Origin: Croceibacterium ferulae
Lineage (GTDB): Bacteria > Pseudomonadota > Alphaproteobacteria > Sphingomonadales > Sphingomonadaceae
Assembly: GCF_003660445.1 (NCBI RefSeq)
Contig: NZ_QZVQ01000002.1
Span: 434,001 to 498,000 of the forward strand
Length of the DNA: 64,000 nucleotides
Direction of reading: 5' to 3'
Of this stretch, positions 11,126-19,235 are shown one piece after another. Each line of letters begins with the position of its first letter. The first letter of the stretch is position 1. The notes under the pieces are model-generated. The model searched no databases, was not told the origin of the DNA, and saw only the letters and a program-made list of their open reading frames with translations. The position numbers were made by a program, and so were the translations under genes.

Positions 11126-12469
11126 ATGCGCCCCATGGCCGTGCCCGCTGTCCCGACCGAGATCCTGCCAGCCGATGCACCGGCCGATGCCGGCCGCCGC
11201 AACCTGCTGCTGCTGATCCAGCTGCGCTGGTTCGCGGTCGGGGGGCAGCTGATCACGATCGAGGTCGTCCGACATGCCATGGGGATCACCCTGCCGCTGG
11301 TGCCGCTGCTGTCGGCCGTGCTGTTGCTGGTGGCGGTCAACCTGCTCAGCCTGCCGCTGCTGCGCCGCCGGCGGGATGTCACCAATCGCGAGCTGACACT
11401 GGCAATGATGCTGGATGTGGCGGTGCTGGCCTGGCAGCTGCATTTCACCGGCGGCATCGCCAATCCCTTCGCACCTCTGTTCCTGCTACAGGTGGTGCTC
11501 GGTGCGATCCTGCTGTCGCAACGCGCCGCCTGGGCGCTGGCCGCGGCGGCGCTGGCCGCGCTGCTGGCGCAATCGTTGTGGACGCAGCCCCTGGGACTGC
11601 CGGCACCCTATGCTGCCGATCCGCTGCAGCTCTATCTGCAGGGCAGCTTCGTCTGCTTCGCTTTGATCGCGGTGCTGCTGCTGGTCTTCGTAACCCGCAC
11701 CGCCCGCAACTTGGCGGAGCGGGATGCGGCGCTGGCGCAGGTGCGGCAGCGCGCGGCGGAGGATGATCACATCGTGCGGATGGGCCTGCTCGCATCGGGT
11801 GCTGCGCATGAACTGGGCACGCCGCTGGCTTCGCTGTCCGTGCTGATCGGCGACTGGCGCGGCCTGCCGCAATTGGCGGCAGAGGAGGATCTGCAGGAGG
11901 ACCTGGCCGACATGGAGGCAGCGGTACAACGCTGCAAGACGATCGTCAGCTCCATCCTGATGGCCGCGGGCGAGGCGCGCGGCACCGCGACGGAATTCAC
12001 CAGCGTGCGCGCCTTCCTGCAGGCGATCGTCGCCGAATGGCGCAGCAATGCCACCGGGCGGATGCCGGCCGAGCTGGCCTTTGCCGACCATTTCGGGGAA
12101 CCGGATGTGCCCATCATCGCCGACCCGGCATTGCGGCAGGTGATCGGCAATGCGATCGACAATGCGGTGGAGGTCTCCCCCCACTGGATCGGCCTTACCG
12201 CCCTGCGGGTGCGCGGCTGCCTGGTGCTGGAGGTGTCCGACCGCGGGCCGGGTTTCGATCCGGCGATGCTGGAATCCTTCGGCCGCCCCTATCATTCGAC
12301 CAAGGGGCGCGCCGGGGGCGGCGTGGGCCTGTTCCTGCTGGTCAACGTGCTGCGCAAGATGGGTGGCGCCGCCAGCGCCCGCAACAATCCGGAAGGCGGC
12401 GCCACCGTGCGGATGGAGATCCCGCTGGCCGCCCTCGCCCTCGACGCGCATGGTGATCCGGATGAATGA
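11126..12469 (+). CDS. regB: Redox-sensing membrane histidine kinase, RegB/PrrB/ActS type
   Basis: Sensor kinase of the global redox two-component system of alphaproteobacteria. The N-terminal half has about six membrane helices and carries the quinone-site heptapeptide GGIANPF at residues 109-115. The phosphorylated histidine is in the H-box AAHELGTPLASL (His228). Cys270 in VQRCKTIV lies 42 residues after it, close to the position of the redox-active cysteine of RegB (40 residues). Further on are the N-box (NAIDNAVE) and the G-boxes (DRGPGFD, GGGVGLFL). It starts nine bases after the SURF1 gene and overlaps regA by eight bases, so it is in the oxidase operon. Confidence 0.92.
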   Translation: MRPMAVPAVPTEILPADAPADAGRRNLLLLIQLRWFAVGGQLITIEVVRHAMGITLPLVPLLSAVLLLVAVNLLSLPLLRRRRDVTNRELTLAMMLDVAVLAWQLHFTGGIANPFAPLFLLQVVLGAILLSQRAAWALAAAALAALLAQSLWTQPLGLPAPYAADPLQLYLQGSFVCFALIAVLLLVFVTRTARNLAERDAALAQVRQRAAEDDHIVRMGLLASGAAHELGTPLASLSVLIGDWRGLPQLAAEEDLQEDLADMEAAVQRCKTIVSSILMAAGEARGTATEFTSVRAFLQAIVAEWRSNATGRMPAELAFADHFGEPDVPIIADPALRQVIGNAIDNAVEVSPHWIGLTALRVRGCLVLEVSDRGPGFDPAMLESFGRPYHSTKGRAGGGVGLFLLVNVLRKMGGAASARNNPEGGATVRMEIPLAALALDAHGDPDE

Positions 12470-13031
12470 TGACCTTCAGCCCCCGCCCGCCGGCGGAGCC
12501 GCAACGCCGCCGCTGCTGCTGATCGTGGAGGACGACGCCGCGTTCGCGCGCACGCTGCGCCGGTCGTTCGAACGGCGCGGCTATCACGTGATCGCGACCG
12601 ACAGCCATGACGGCATGGTCGAACTGCTGGCCGGGCACCGGCCGGACTATGCGGTGATCGACCTGAAGCTGGGCGGCGCGTCCGGTCTGGCCTGCGTGCA
12701 GACGCTGCGCGCTGCCCTGGCCGACGTCCGGATCGTGGTGCTGACCGGCTTCGCCAGCATCGCCACCGCGGTGGAAGCCATCAAGCTCGGCGCCTCGCAC
12801 TACCTGGCCAAGCCGGCCAACACCGATGATATCGAACGCGCCTTCGGTCTGACGGCCGGCAATCCCGACGCGCCGGTGGATGGGCGGCAGTCGAGCATCA
12901 AGACTTTGGAATGGGAGCACATCCACCAGACGCTGGCGGAGGTGGACTTCAACATATCGGAAGCGGCGCGAAGGCTGGGGATGCATCGCCGTACCCTGGC
13001 CCGCAAGCTGGAGAAGCGCCCCTTGCGCTGA
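12462..13031 (+). CDS. regA: Response regulator, RegA/PrrA/ActR type
   Basis: Partner regulator of the RegB-type kinase, 189 residues. The receiver domain has acidic residues in VEDDAAF (about 23-25), the phosphorylated Asp67 in VIDLKLG, and Lys117 in YLAKPAN. After a short linker comes a Fis-like DNA-binding helix-turn-helix, NISEAARRLGMHRRTLARKL (about 164-183), which is the RegA hallmark. The start at 12462 gives the normal RegA length; an in-frame ATG four codons upstream is possible. In related bacteria RegA controls terminal oxidases, so autocontrol of this operon is plausible. Confidence 0.93.
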   Translation: MNDDLQPPPAGGAATPPLLLIVEDDAAFARTLRRSFERRGYHVIATDSHDGMVELLAGHRPDYAVIDLKLGGASGLACVQTLRAALADVRIVVLTGFASIATAVEAIKLGASHYLAKPANTDDIERAFGLTAGNPDAPVDGRQSSIKTLEWEHIHQTLAEVDFNISEAARRLGMHRRTLARKLEKRPLR

Positions 13032-13073
13032 GGCGCGCTTGCCCCTGCCGGCGATAGCGGCAATGGGGCGGCG

Positions 13074-14336
13074 ATGAAGCAAGGCACCGCCACCGCCCGG
13101 CCCACCGTCGTCCTGACCATGCTGCTGCTGGTCTATATCTGCAACTTCGTCGACCGGCAGATCCTGGCCATCCTCGCCGCACCGATCCAGCGTGATCTGG
13201 CCCTGAGCGATGGGGAGATGGGCCTGCTGGGCGGAGTCGCCTTTGCCCTGCTCTACGCCACCTGCGGCGTGCCGCTCTCCACCCTGGCCGACCGGACCGG
13301 GCGCGCTCGAGTGATCGGCTGGTCGCTGGTGGTCTGGAGCGCCTGCACCGCTTTGTGCGCGGCGGCGCAGGGCTTCTGGCACATCTTCCTGGCGCGGCTG
13401 GGCGTAGGCGTGGGGGAGGCCGGCGGCGTCGCGCCGTCCTACGCCCTGATCGGCGAGTACTTCCCCTCCGACCGGCGGGCCCGCGCGCTGGCCATCTATT
13501 CGCTCGGCATCCCGATCGGTTCGGGCGCGGGCGTGCTGGCGGGTGGCACGATTGCCGCGCTGGTCGACTGGCGGCTGGCCTTCGTGGTGGTGGGTGCCTT
13601 TGGCCTGATCCTGGCACCGATCTTTGCGCTACTGGTGCGGGACCGCCAAAGCGTGGATCGCACCCCGGCCGCGCCCTTGCGCCGCACGGCCGCCCTGCTG
13701 ATGCGGCGGCGTTCGTTCTGGCTGCTGTCGCTGGCGCAGGCGCTGGCATCGATGGCCGGTTATGGCATCGTGTTCTGGCTACCTTCCGTGCTGCAGCGCA
13801 GCTTCGGGCTGGACCTGATCGGCTCCGCGCAGTTCTTTGCCGGGCTGCTGCTGTTGGGCGGAATTGCCGGGGTGCTGGGCGGCGGCTGGCTGGGCGATCG
13901 GCTGGGGCGCAAGGATCGCGCCTGGCATGCCTGGCTGCCGGGTGTCGCTTTCCTGCTGAGCGCACCCCTGTTTGCCGCCGGCATCGTCAGCGGCGACTGG
14001 CGGGCGGCATTCGTGCTGTTCCTGGTGCCGCAGGCGCTCAGCTATTTCTGGATGGGGCCGGTCCTGTCGGCCGTGCAGCATCTGGTGGCGTCGGCGGAGC
14101 GGTCGATGGCGAGCGCGCTGTTCCTGCTGATCAACAATCTGCTGGGGCTGGCAGGCGGCACCTGGGCGCTGGGCGCGCTGGCCGATCATCTGCGACCGCT
14201 GCATGGCGACGATGCGCTGCGCCATGCCATGCTGTGGTCGCTGCTGTTCTACCTCGCCGCCGGCCTGCTGCTTCTGGCGGGGGGCCGCTGGCTACGGCAG
14301 GACTGGGTCCCGGAGCCAGCGGCGACCGATCCCTAG
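13074..14336 (+). CDS. MFS transporter, spinster-like
   Basis: A 420-residue major facilitator carrier with twelve helices. The N-terminal signature LLVYICNFVDRQILAIL and the loop FALLYATCGVPLSTLADRTGRAR, followed by ARLGVGVGEAGGVAPSYALI, are typical of the spinster-like branch that is expanded in sphingomonads, often next to genes for aromatic or lipid compounds. It begins 42 bases after regA in the same direction. Its stop shares the bases CTAG with the stop of the convergent urcA-like gene. The substrate is unknown. Confidence 0.88.
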   Translation: MKQGTATARPTVVLTMLLLVYICNFVDRQILAILAAPIQRDLALSDGEMGLLGGVAFALLYATCGVPLSTLADRTGRARVIGWSLVVWSACTALCAAAQGFWHIFLARLGVGVGEAGGVAPSYALIGEYFPSDRRARALAIYSLGIPIGSGAGVLAGGTIAALVDWRLAFVVVGAFGLILAPIFALLVRDRQSVDRTPAAPLRRTAALLMRRRSFWLLSLAQALASMAGYGIVFWLPSVLQRSFGLDLIGSAQFFAGLLLLGGIAGVLGGGWLGDRLGRKDRAWHAWLPGVAFLLSAPLFAAGIVSGDWRAAFVLFLVPQALSYFWMGPVLSAVQHLVASAERSMASALFLLINNLLGLAGGTWALGALADHLRPLHGDDALRHAMLWSLLFYLAAGLLLLAGGRWLRQDWVPEPAATDP

Positions 14337-14692
14337 ATTGCCTCTCCAGCAGCTGCGACGGCCGCGGTGGCGGCGTAGCCGCGGGCGTCCAGCTGTGCCA
14401 GCGCGCCAGAACGTGCCTTGTCGAAGCAGTTCAGCGCGGATGGCGTGGTGTTCAGCACCGATCCCCGCTGCATGTCGCAGACCTCGTAGGCAGCCTGCTT
14501 CACCCGCAGCGCAAGGGCGCGCTGGTCATAGGGTGAGGCGAGGTTGAGGTCAGAGACCTTCACTGCGATCGATCGGGTGTCTTCGCGCTGCTGCGAGACG
14601 ACCATCTGATCGCCGGCAAGAGCCGGCGAAGCGAGGGCGCCGAGCGCGACGAGGCCCGTCAGCATGGCGCGGGCGGTGAAAAGCGGCATCAT
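14333..14692 (-). CDS. UrcA family exported protein
   Basis: A 119-residue protein with a cleavable signal peptide (cut likely after SPALA, residue 26). The mature part follows the UrcA family pattern: a strand-like start (IAVKVSDLNLASPYDQ), then RVKQAAYEVCDM with one Cys, and a second Cys about 20 residues on (ALNCFDKA), which may form a disulfide, then a helical Ala-rich tail. UrcA proteins are common in Sphingomonadales and Caulobacterales; their function is not known. It is transcribed against the MFS gene and ends within it by four bases. Confidence 0.85.
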   Translation of the reverse strand: MMPLFTARAMLTGLVALGALASPALAGDQMVVSQQREDTRSIAVKVSDLNLASPYDQRALALRVKQAAYEVCDMQRGSVLNTTPSALNCFDKARSGALAQLDARGYAATAAVAAAGEAI

Positions 14693-14836
14693 TCTCTCCT
14701 GCAGAAGCCACCGTCGTCATTGTTCGCGGCGGTTGGTCTTACCTGCTTATAATTGTGGCAGCGTGCCTAATCAATACGCAGTGCATCAATTCGTCGCTGC
14801 GCTGCAGCGCTGCGCGTGTCGGTTGCGGCATTCTTG

Positions 14837-15547
14837 CTAGAAGGAGACTTCCTTGCCTTCGAAGTCGAACAGCTTGCCGCTGTCGATCACCTTCAGTTCC
14901 TCGATCACGTCGAGCAGCTGCATGGCGGCACGCTCGGCGGTAAACAGTCGGCCGGGCTGCACATTGCCCTGGAAAGGCCGGGACAGCGCGGTATCGACGG
15001 TGCCCGGATGGAGCGCGACGACGATGGAGCGGTCATTACGGCGACGCTCCTCTATCGCAAGATTGCGGATCATCATGTTGAGCGCCGCCTTCGATGCGCG
15101 ATAGCCATGCCATCCGCCCAGCCGGTTGTCGCTGATCGACCCGACCCGGGCGGACAAGGCGGCGAACACGGCGCGCCCGCTTTTCGGCATGATCGGAAGG
15201 AAGTGCTTGGCCACCAGCGCAGGACCGATCGCGTTCACGGCGTAGGTCTGCGCGAGCCAGCTCGGATCCAGATCCCGCAGCGCCTTTTCCGGCCCGCTAT
15301 CCCCTGAGTGCAGCAGACCGGTCGCGACGATCACCAGCGTCGGGGGCGGCCCCGCACTGACATGGGCGGCGGCAGCGACGATGCTCGCCTCGTTAACCAG
15401 ATCCAGATGCTGCACCCCGCTGCGTGATCTGGCGAAGCCATGAACGATGCGGAAGGTGCCTTCCTCCACAAGTGCCAATTCCAGCGCACCGCCTATGCCG
15501 CCGGAAGCCCCGATCACGACCGCAGATGTATCGCTTGCCCCGCTCAT
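14837..15547 (-). CDS. Short-chain dehydrogenase/reductase (SDR), C-factor-like
   Basis: A 236-residue Rossmann-fold oxidoreductase. The nucleotide-binding motif GASGGIGGALELAL is at residues 13-26 and the catalytic motif YRASK with an upstream Ser (SARVGSISD) is present, as is the strand NAIGPAL. The shape and length match the cell-to-cell signalling C-factor / YciK-like SDRs, which act on small carbonyl compounds. The gene stands alone between the UrcA gene and the divergent lipoprotein gene. The substrate is not known. Confidence 0.88.
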   Translation of the reverse strand: MSGASDTSAVVIGASGGIGGALELALVEEGTFRIVHGFARSRSGVQHLDLVNEASIVAAAAHVSAGPPPTLVIVATGLLHSGDSGPEKALRDLDPSWLAQTYAVNAIGPALVAKHFLPIMPKSGRAVFAALSARVGSISDNRLGGWHGYRASKAALNMMIRNLAIEERRRNDRSIVVALHPGTVDTALSRPFQGNVQPGRLFTAERAAMQLLDVIEELKVIDSGKLFDFEGKEVSF

Positions 15548-15678
15548 GCGAGCGCCCCGGCTGTCGTGCTTGGCATCGCGTTCCTTGTACGTGTTAAAGA
15601 GATCAGAACGAAAATCGCCGGCAACGGTTCGGGTGGCACGGCAGCGTCGTGTCGGGTGTACAGCAAGGTGGAGTTTCC

Positions 15679-16083
15679 GTGCGCAAATTCATGTTCTTCG
15701 CCGCCGCCTTCACCTGCTTGTCAGCCTGCGCCGCACAGGATGCACGCACCTCGACTGGAAGCGCGGCCGGCCCGGCGGACCAGTGCTTCTTCGCCTCCCA
15801 GGTCGGTGGCTTCACCGCTGGCGGTCCGGACCGGGCGCTGGTGCGGATCGGCTTCCGAGCCGGATACGAGCTTACCCTTTCACCCGGCTGCCCGAACGTC
15901 GACTATGCGACCGACATCGGCATCGTGTCACGGGGCGGCAGCCGCATCTGTACGGGCCGGCCTGCCGAACTGGTCGTCCCCCGCCCCAGCGGAAGCGGAG
16001 CCCAGCGCTGTCTCGTCAGCAACATCCGCAAGCTGTCCGATCAGGAGATGGCCACCGCCTGGGGCCGCCAGCCCGCCGATTGA
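15679..16083 (+). CDS. DUF6491 family lipoprotein
   Basis: A small exported lipoprotein of 134 residues if translation starts at the GTG at 15679, which follows GGTGGAG at a good distance; an upstream ATG at 15649 is in frame but gives a poorer signal peptide. The lipobox is LSAC with Cys17. The mature part has the family pattern of regularly placed Cys: CFFASQVGGF, LSPGCPNVDYATDIGI, GSRICTGRPAELVVP, AQRCLVSNIRKLS. Proteins of this kind are common in Sphingomonadales and have no known role. It converges on amn. Confidence 0.8.
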   Translation: MRKFMFFAAAFTCLSACAAQDARTSTGSAAGPADQCFFASQVGGFTAGGPDRALVRIGFRAGYELTLSPGCPNVDYATDIGIVSRGGSRICTGRPAELVVPRPSGSGAQRCLVSNIRKLSDQEMATAWGRQPAD

Positions 16084-16095
16084 CGTCGCCGGAGG

Positions 16096-17526
16096 TCAGC
16101 GGAACGGCGGTTCGTCGAAGGCGCGCAGCTTGCGGCTGTGCAGCCGCCCGCCGACCTCCCGCAACTGCGCCACCGTCTCGATGCCGATGGCGATATGCTC
16201 GCGAATGGCGCGTTGGTAGAACCGGTTGGCCTGGCCCGGCAGCTTGATCTCCCCATGCAGCGGCTTGTCCGATACGCATAGCAAGGTGCCGTGCGGCACG
16301 CGAAACCGCTGCCCCTGGGTGGCGATGGTTGCGGATTCCATGTCCACCGCCACCGCGCGCGACTGATTGAAGCGCAGCGCATATTCGGCGTAGCGCAGTT
16401 CCCAATTGCGATCGTCGGTGGTGACCACCGTGCCCGTGCGCAGCCGGTCCCGCACTGTCGCCGCGTCTTCCCCCGTCACGATCTCCGTCGCGCGATGCAG
16501 CGCCTGCTGGACCTCGGCGATGGGGGGCACCGGGATCTCCGGTGCCAGCACCGCGTCCAGCACGTGATCGTCCCGCAGATAGGCATGAGCCAGGACGTAA
16601 TCGCCGATCAGCTGGCTGGCGCGCAGGCCCCCGCAATGGCCGATCATGATCCACGCTTCCGGCCGCAACACGGCCAGATGATCGGTCAGCGTCTTCGCAT
16701 TGGACGGCCCGACACCGATATTGACCAGCGTGATGCCTTCCCCACCGGGCGCGATCAGGTGATAGGCCGGCATCTGGTGCCGACGCCAGGCATCATCCGC
16801 CACCTCGTCCTCCGGCGGGCCGCCGCGTTCGTAATAGGCACCGCCGGCGGCGCTGAAGGCGGTGAAGCGGCTGTCCTCGCGCAACTGCTCCGCCGCCCAG
16901 CTGGCGAAGGCATCGACGTAGCGATGATAATTGGTGAACAGCACATAGCGCTGGAAATGCTCCGGCGGGGTGCCGGTATAGTGGTTCAGCCGCGCCAGGC
17001 TGAAATCCGTGCGCAAGGCATCGAAATGGGCGAGCGGCCGGAACCCGTCTCCGCGCCAGCTGCCGTCGGAGATCCGGTCCCCGACCAGCGCCAGCTCCGT
17101 CGTGGGCAGGATCGCGGCCAGATCGGCCGGGGGCACATCCTGCATGTCCAGACCGTCGATCGCGTAGGGGAACGGGATCTCCGCCGTGGACTGGCCCACC
17201 TCGATCTCGATCACATGGTCGCGCTCGACCGCGGCCAGCTGCTCCACCAGATAGCGGCGGAAAAGCGCAGGCCGGGTGATGGAGATGCGATATTCGCCGG
17301 GCGTCAGGAACTTGCGGTCGGCCCGCCGCGTGCCCTGTCCGCCGCGAGAGCCGATGACGCGCACACGCAATTCAGGATAGGTGAAGGCCCCCGCTGCCCG
17401 GCGCTCCGCCGCCGGGGCGCTGCCATCATGCACGAACGCGGTCACCGCCCCGCGCAATTCACTCAGCGCACGCTGGTATCGCTGTTCCAGCAGGTCCACG
17501 ATCGCGTGCGCAGTCTCACCAGCCAT
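16096..17526 (-). CDS. amn: AMP nucleosidase
   Basis: Cytoplasmic enzyme that splits AMP into adenine and ribose 5-phosphate. The 476-residue protein has the AMP-nucleosidase N-terminal domain and then a nucleoside-phosphorylase fold. Recognisable parts are NIGVGPSNAKTLTDHLAVL with IMIGHCGGLR, and AVDMESATIATQG, the conserved ribose-binding segment of the PNP/UDP family. The ATG at 17526 is preceded by GGAGAGAG; an ATG ten codons upstream has no such site. The gene is monocistronic. Confidence 0.95.
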   Translation of the reverse strand: MAGETAHAIVDLLEQRYQRALSELRGAVTAFVHDGSAPAAERRAAGAFTYPELRVRVIGSRGGQGTRRADRKFLTPGEYRISITRPALFRRYLVEQLAAVERDHVIEIEVGQSTAEIPFPYAIDGLDMQDVPPADLAAILPTTELALVGDRISDGSWRGDGFRPLAHFDALRTDFSLARLNHYTGTPPEHFQRYVLFTNYHRYVDAFASWAAEQLREDSRFTAFSAAGGAYYERGGPPEDEVADDAWRRHQMPAYHLIAPGGEGITLVNIGVGPSNAKTLTDHLAVLRPEAWIMIGHCGGLRASQLIGDYVLAHAYLRDDHVLDAVLAPEIPVPPIAEVQQALHRATEIVTGEDAATVRDRLRTGTVVTTDDRNWELRYAEYALRFNQSRAVAVDMESATIATQGQRFRVPHGTLLCVSDKPLHGEIKLPGQANRFYQRAIREHIAIGIETVAQLREVGGRLHSRKLRAFDEPPFR

Positions 17527-17912
17527 AGTCTCTCTCCATCTCGCCTCTTGGTCCAAGGCCGGCAGATTTACAATGCAGCCCTGCGCCGTTGCCGGCCAAT
17601 GGCGAACTTCCGAACCCGGGGCGCAGTGGCCGGTGATCCCTGCCCGCGTGCGGCAATCCAGTGCTATCCCCGTCGCGCCATGACAATGCAGTTCGAGGGC
17701 GTCGCAGTATAGTGACCGTTTCTGTCGTCCTGCCCCGGCAACTCTGCATGCATGAACAGAATCGCGGCATCATTCCGGCCGAACAGGGCCGGCGGCGACT
17801 TGCAGCACGTCGTTACCCAAATTGGGGCATGCGCAATCGCCTTGGCGCTGGCAATCCTGCGGCACGGCCGCGATGATGGCCGCCAAGAAAACAAGAGGAT
17901 GCAAGAAACGGA
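17527..17912. other. Intergenic region between amn and the LuxR-type gene, with a palindrome
   Basis: No convincing gene is seen here. The divergent promoters of amn and the regulator gene must lie in this stretch. It contains the perfect palindrome CCCAA-A-TTGGG at 17816-17826, about 90 bases upstream of the regulator start. A closely similar sequence occurs upstream of csgF (18624-18638), so both may be sites for the regulator encoded here. Confidence 0.45.
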
Positions 17913-18563
17913 ATGCCAGACAGCAGGGGGCTGCCGTCTTCCGACCGGGATTCTGGGCAGATGATCGGGGCCGACAGCGATCAGGCCCACCGTTCGCCGG
18001 GACTCGCCGATGCGTTCGCGATGGACGTGCTGCGACGGTACGACGTGCCGGTGGTCGTGATCGGGGAAGGTAACGAGGTCCGCTGGACGAGCGACGGGGC
18101 CGAACGCCGGTTGTGCGCGCCATCGCCGGTATTCCTCCAGGCCGGGCGGTTGTGTTTCGATGATCAGCACTGGCGCGGCGGCATTGCCCGGCTGCGCACG
18201 CGGCTGGAAGGGACGGACCGCAGCCAGGTCCTGCTGGGCGATCCATCGGGATCGAGCTGGGTGATCATCACGGGATGGACCCGGCAACTGGCGGAGGAGC
18301 GGGTGCTGATCACCACCTATCGCCTGGCGCATCCGTCGCGGCGGGCCGCGCAGAGCGGGCTGGCAGAGCAGTTCCGGCTGACTCCGGCGCAATGCGCGGT
18401 GCTTGACCTGTTCGCTCACATGCTGCCACCCCGCGATATCGCGGAAGCGCTGGGCCTGACGGTGCACACGGTGCGCAGCCACTTCAAGACGATCCATGCC
18501 AAGATGGGCGTTCGATCCAGCATGCAGCTGCTGCAGCTCGTTCGGGCCTTCTGCGATGCTTGA
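17913..18563 (+). CDS. LuxR-type helix-turn-helix regulator next to the curli-like locus
   Basis: A 216-residue protein. The N-terminal 140 residues have a PAS-like or degenerate sensor look (VPVVVIGEGNEVRWTSDGAE) without recognisable ligand motifs. The C-terminal part is a LuxR/FixJ DNA-binding domain: FRLTPAQCAVLDLFA then DIAEALGLTVHTVRSHFKTI and KMGVRSSMQLLQLV (about 150-212). It has no receiver domain, so it differs from CsgD in its N-terminus. Lying 211 bases upstream of csgF in the same direction, it is the best candidate for the local regulator of the curli-like genes, as CsgD is in enterobacteria. The start is uncertain; ATG 17961 is an alternative. Confidence 0.85.
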   Translation: MPDSRGLPSSDRDSGQMIGADSDQAHRSPGLADAFAMDVLRRYDVPVVVIGEGNEVRWTSDGAERRLCAPSPVFLQAGRLCFDDQHWRGGIARLRTRLEGTDRSQVLLGDPSGSSWVIITGWTRQLAEERVLITTYRLAHPSRRAAQSGLAEQFRLTPAQCAVLDLFAHMLPPRDIAEALGLTVHTVRSHFKTIHAKMGVRSSMQLLQLVRAFCDA

Positions 18564-18623
18564 CGGGGAAAAGTGCCACATTCCGGGACATGTTCGCGAT
18601 GAACCGTTCTTAACCATCGACGT

Positions 18624-18638
18624 ACCCAAGTTGCGGGT
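18624..18638. promoter_or_regulatory. Candidate operator ACCCAAGTTGCGGGT upstream of csgF
   Basis: An inverted repeat (ACCC...GGGT) 137-151 bases before the csgF start. It shares TACCCAARTTG with the palindrome before the LuxR-type gene (17816-17826). Two similar symmetric sites, one in front of the regulator and one in front of its presumed target operon, suggest a common binding site. This is inference from two occurrences. Confidence 0.35.
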
Positions 18639-18774
18639 AGTCACCAGCGAAACCGATCAATAACATGGCATTAACAAAGTAACGGCGGTCCACAGCAAGG
18701 GTCGCCGGATGGGGACGTCGAAAATACTGGCCTGGAGCCTGGCAGAAATGCCGTGACGACTTGGGGGATACCTG

Positions 18775-19221
18775 ATGTTTCGTGTTACGTTGCCTCACGC
18801 CGTGAAAGCGGTGATGATGGCACTTGCCCTTTCGGCAACAGTTCCGCCTGCTTTGGCGCAGGACATGGTCTACGAGCCGGTCGATCCGAGCTTCGGCGGT
18901 AACGCATTCAACTCCGCCCACTTGCTGGGCATCGCGAATTCGCAAAACGACTACCGCGATCCGGCTGCCTCCACCTCCTCCACCGGGTCGCAGGCGGACA
19001 TCTTCGCGCGTCAGCTGCAATCACGATTGCTGTCGTCATTGTCCGGGCAGATCGTGTCAGCGATCTTCGGCGAAAACCCGCAGGAACAGGGCACGATCAG
19101 CTTCGGCGGGCAGACCATCAACTTCGTGCGGGGCCTGACCGAAGTCACGCTGACGATCACCAATGACGAAACGGGCGAGATTACCGAAATCATCGTGCCG
19201 ACCTTCGTGGACGTCAACTGA
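18775..19221 (+). CDS. csgF: Curli assembly protein CsgF
   Basis: Exported protein that in E. coli sits at the outer face of the CsgG pore and anchors the nucleator. The 148-residue protein has a signal peptide (cut near ALAQ, residue 29) followed at once by the family signature MVYEPVDPSFGGNAFNSAHL, which is the part that inserts into the CsgG channel, and LGIANSQNDY. The C-terminus has the expected strand-rich segment (ISFGGQTINFV, VTLTITNDETGEITEIIVP). GGGGGA precedes the start. csgG follows after 14 bases. Confidence 0.95.
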   Translation: MFRVTLPHAVKAVMMALALSATVPPALAQDMVYEPVDPSFGGNAFNSAHLLGIANSQNDYRDPAASTSSTGSQADIFARQLQSRLLSSLSGQIVSAIFGENPQEQGTISFGGQTINFVRGLTEVTLTITNDETGEITEIIVPTFVDVN

Positions 19222-19235
19222 CCGGACGGCTGGCG

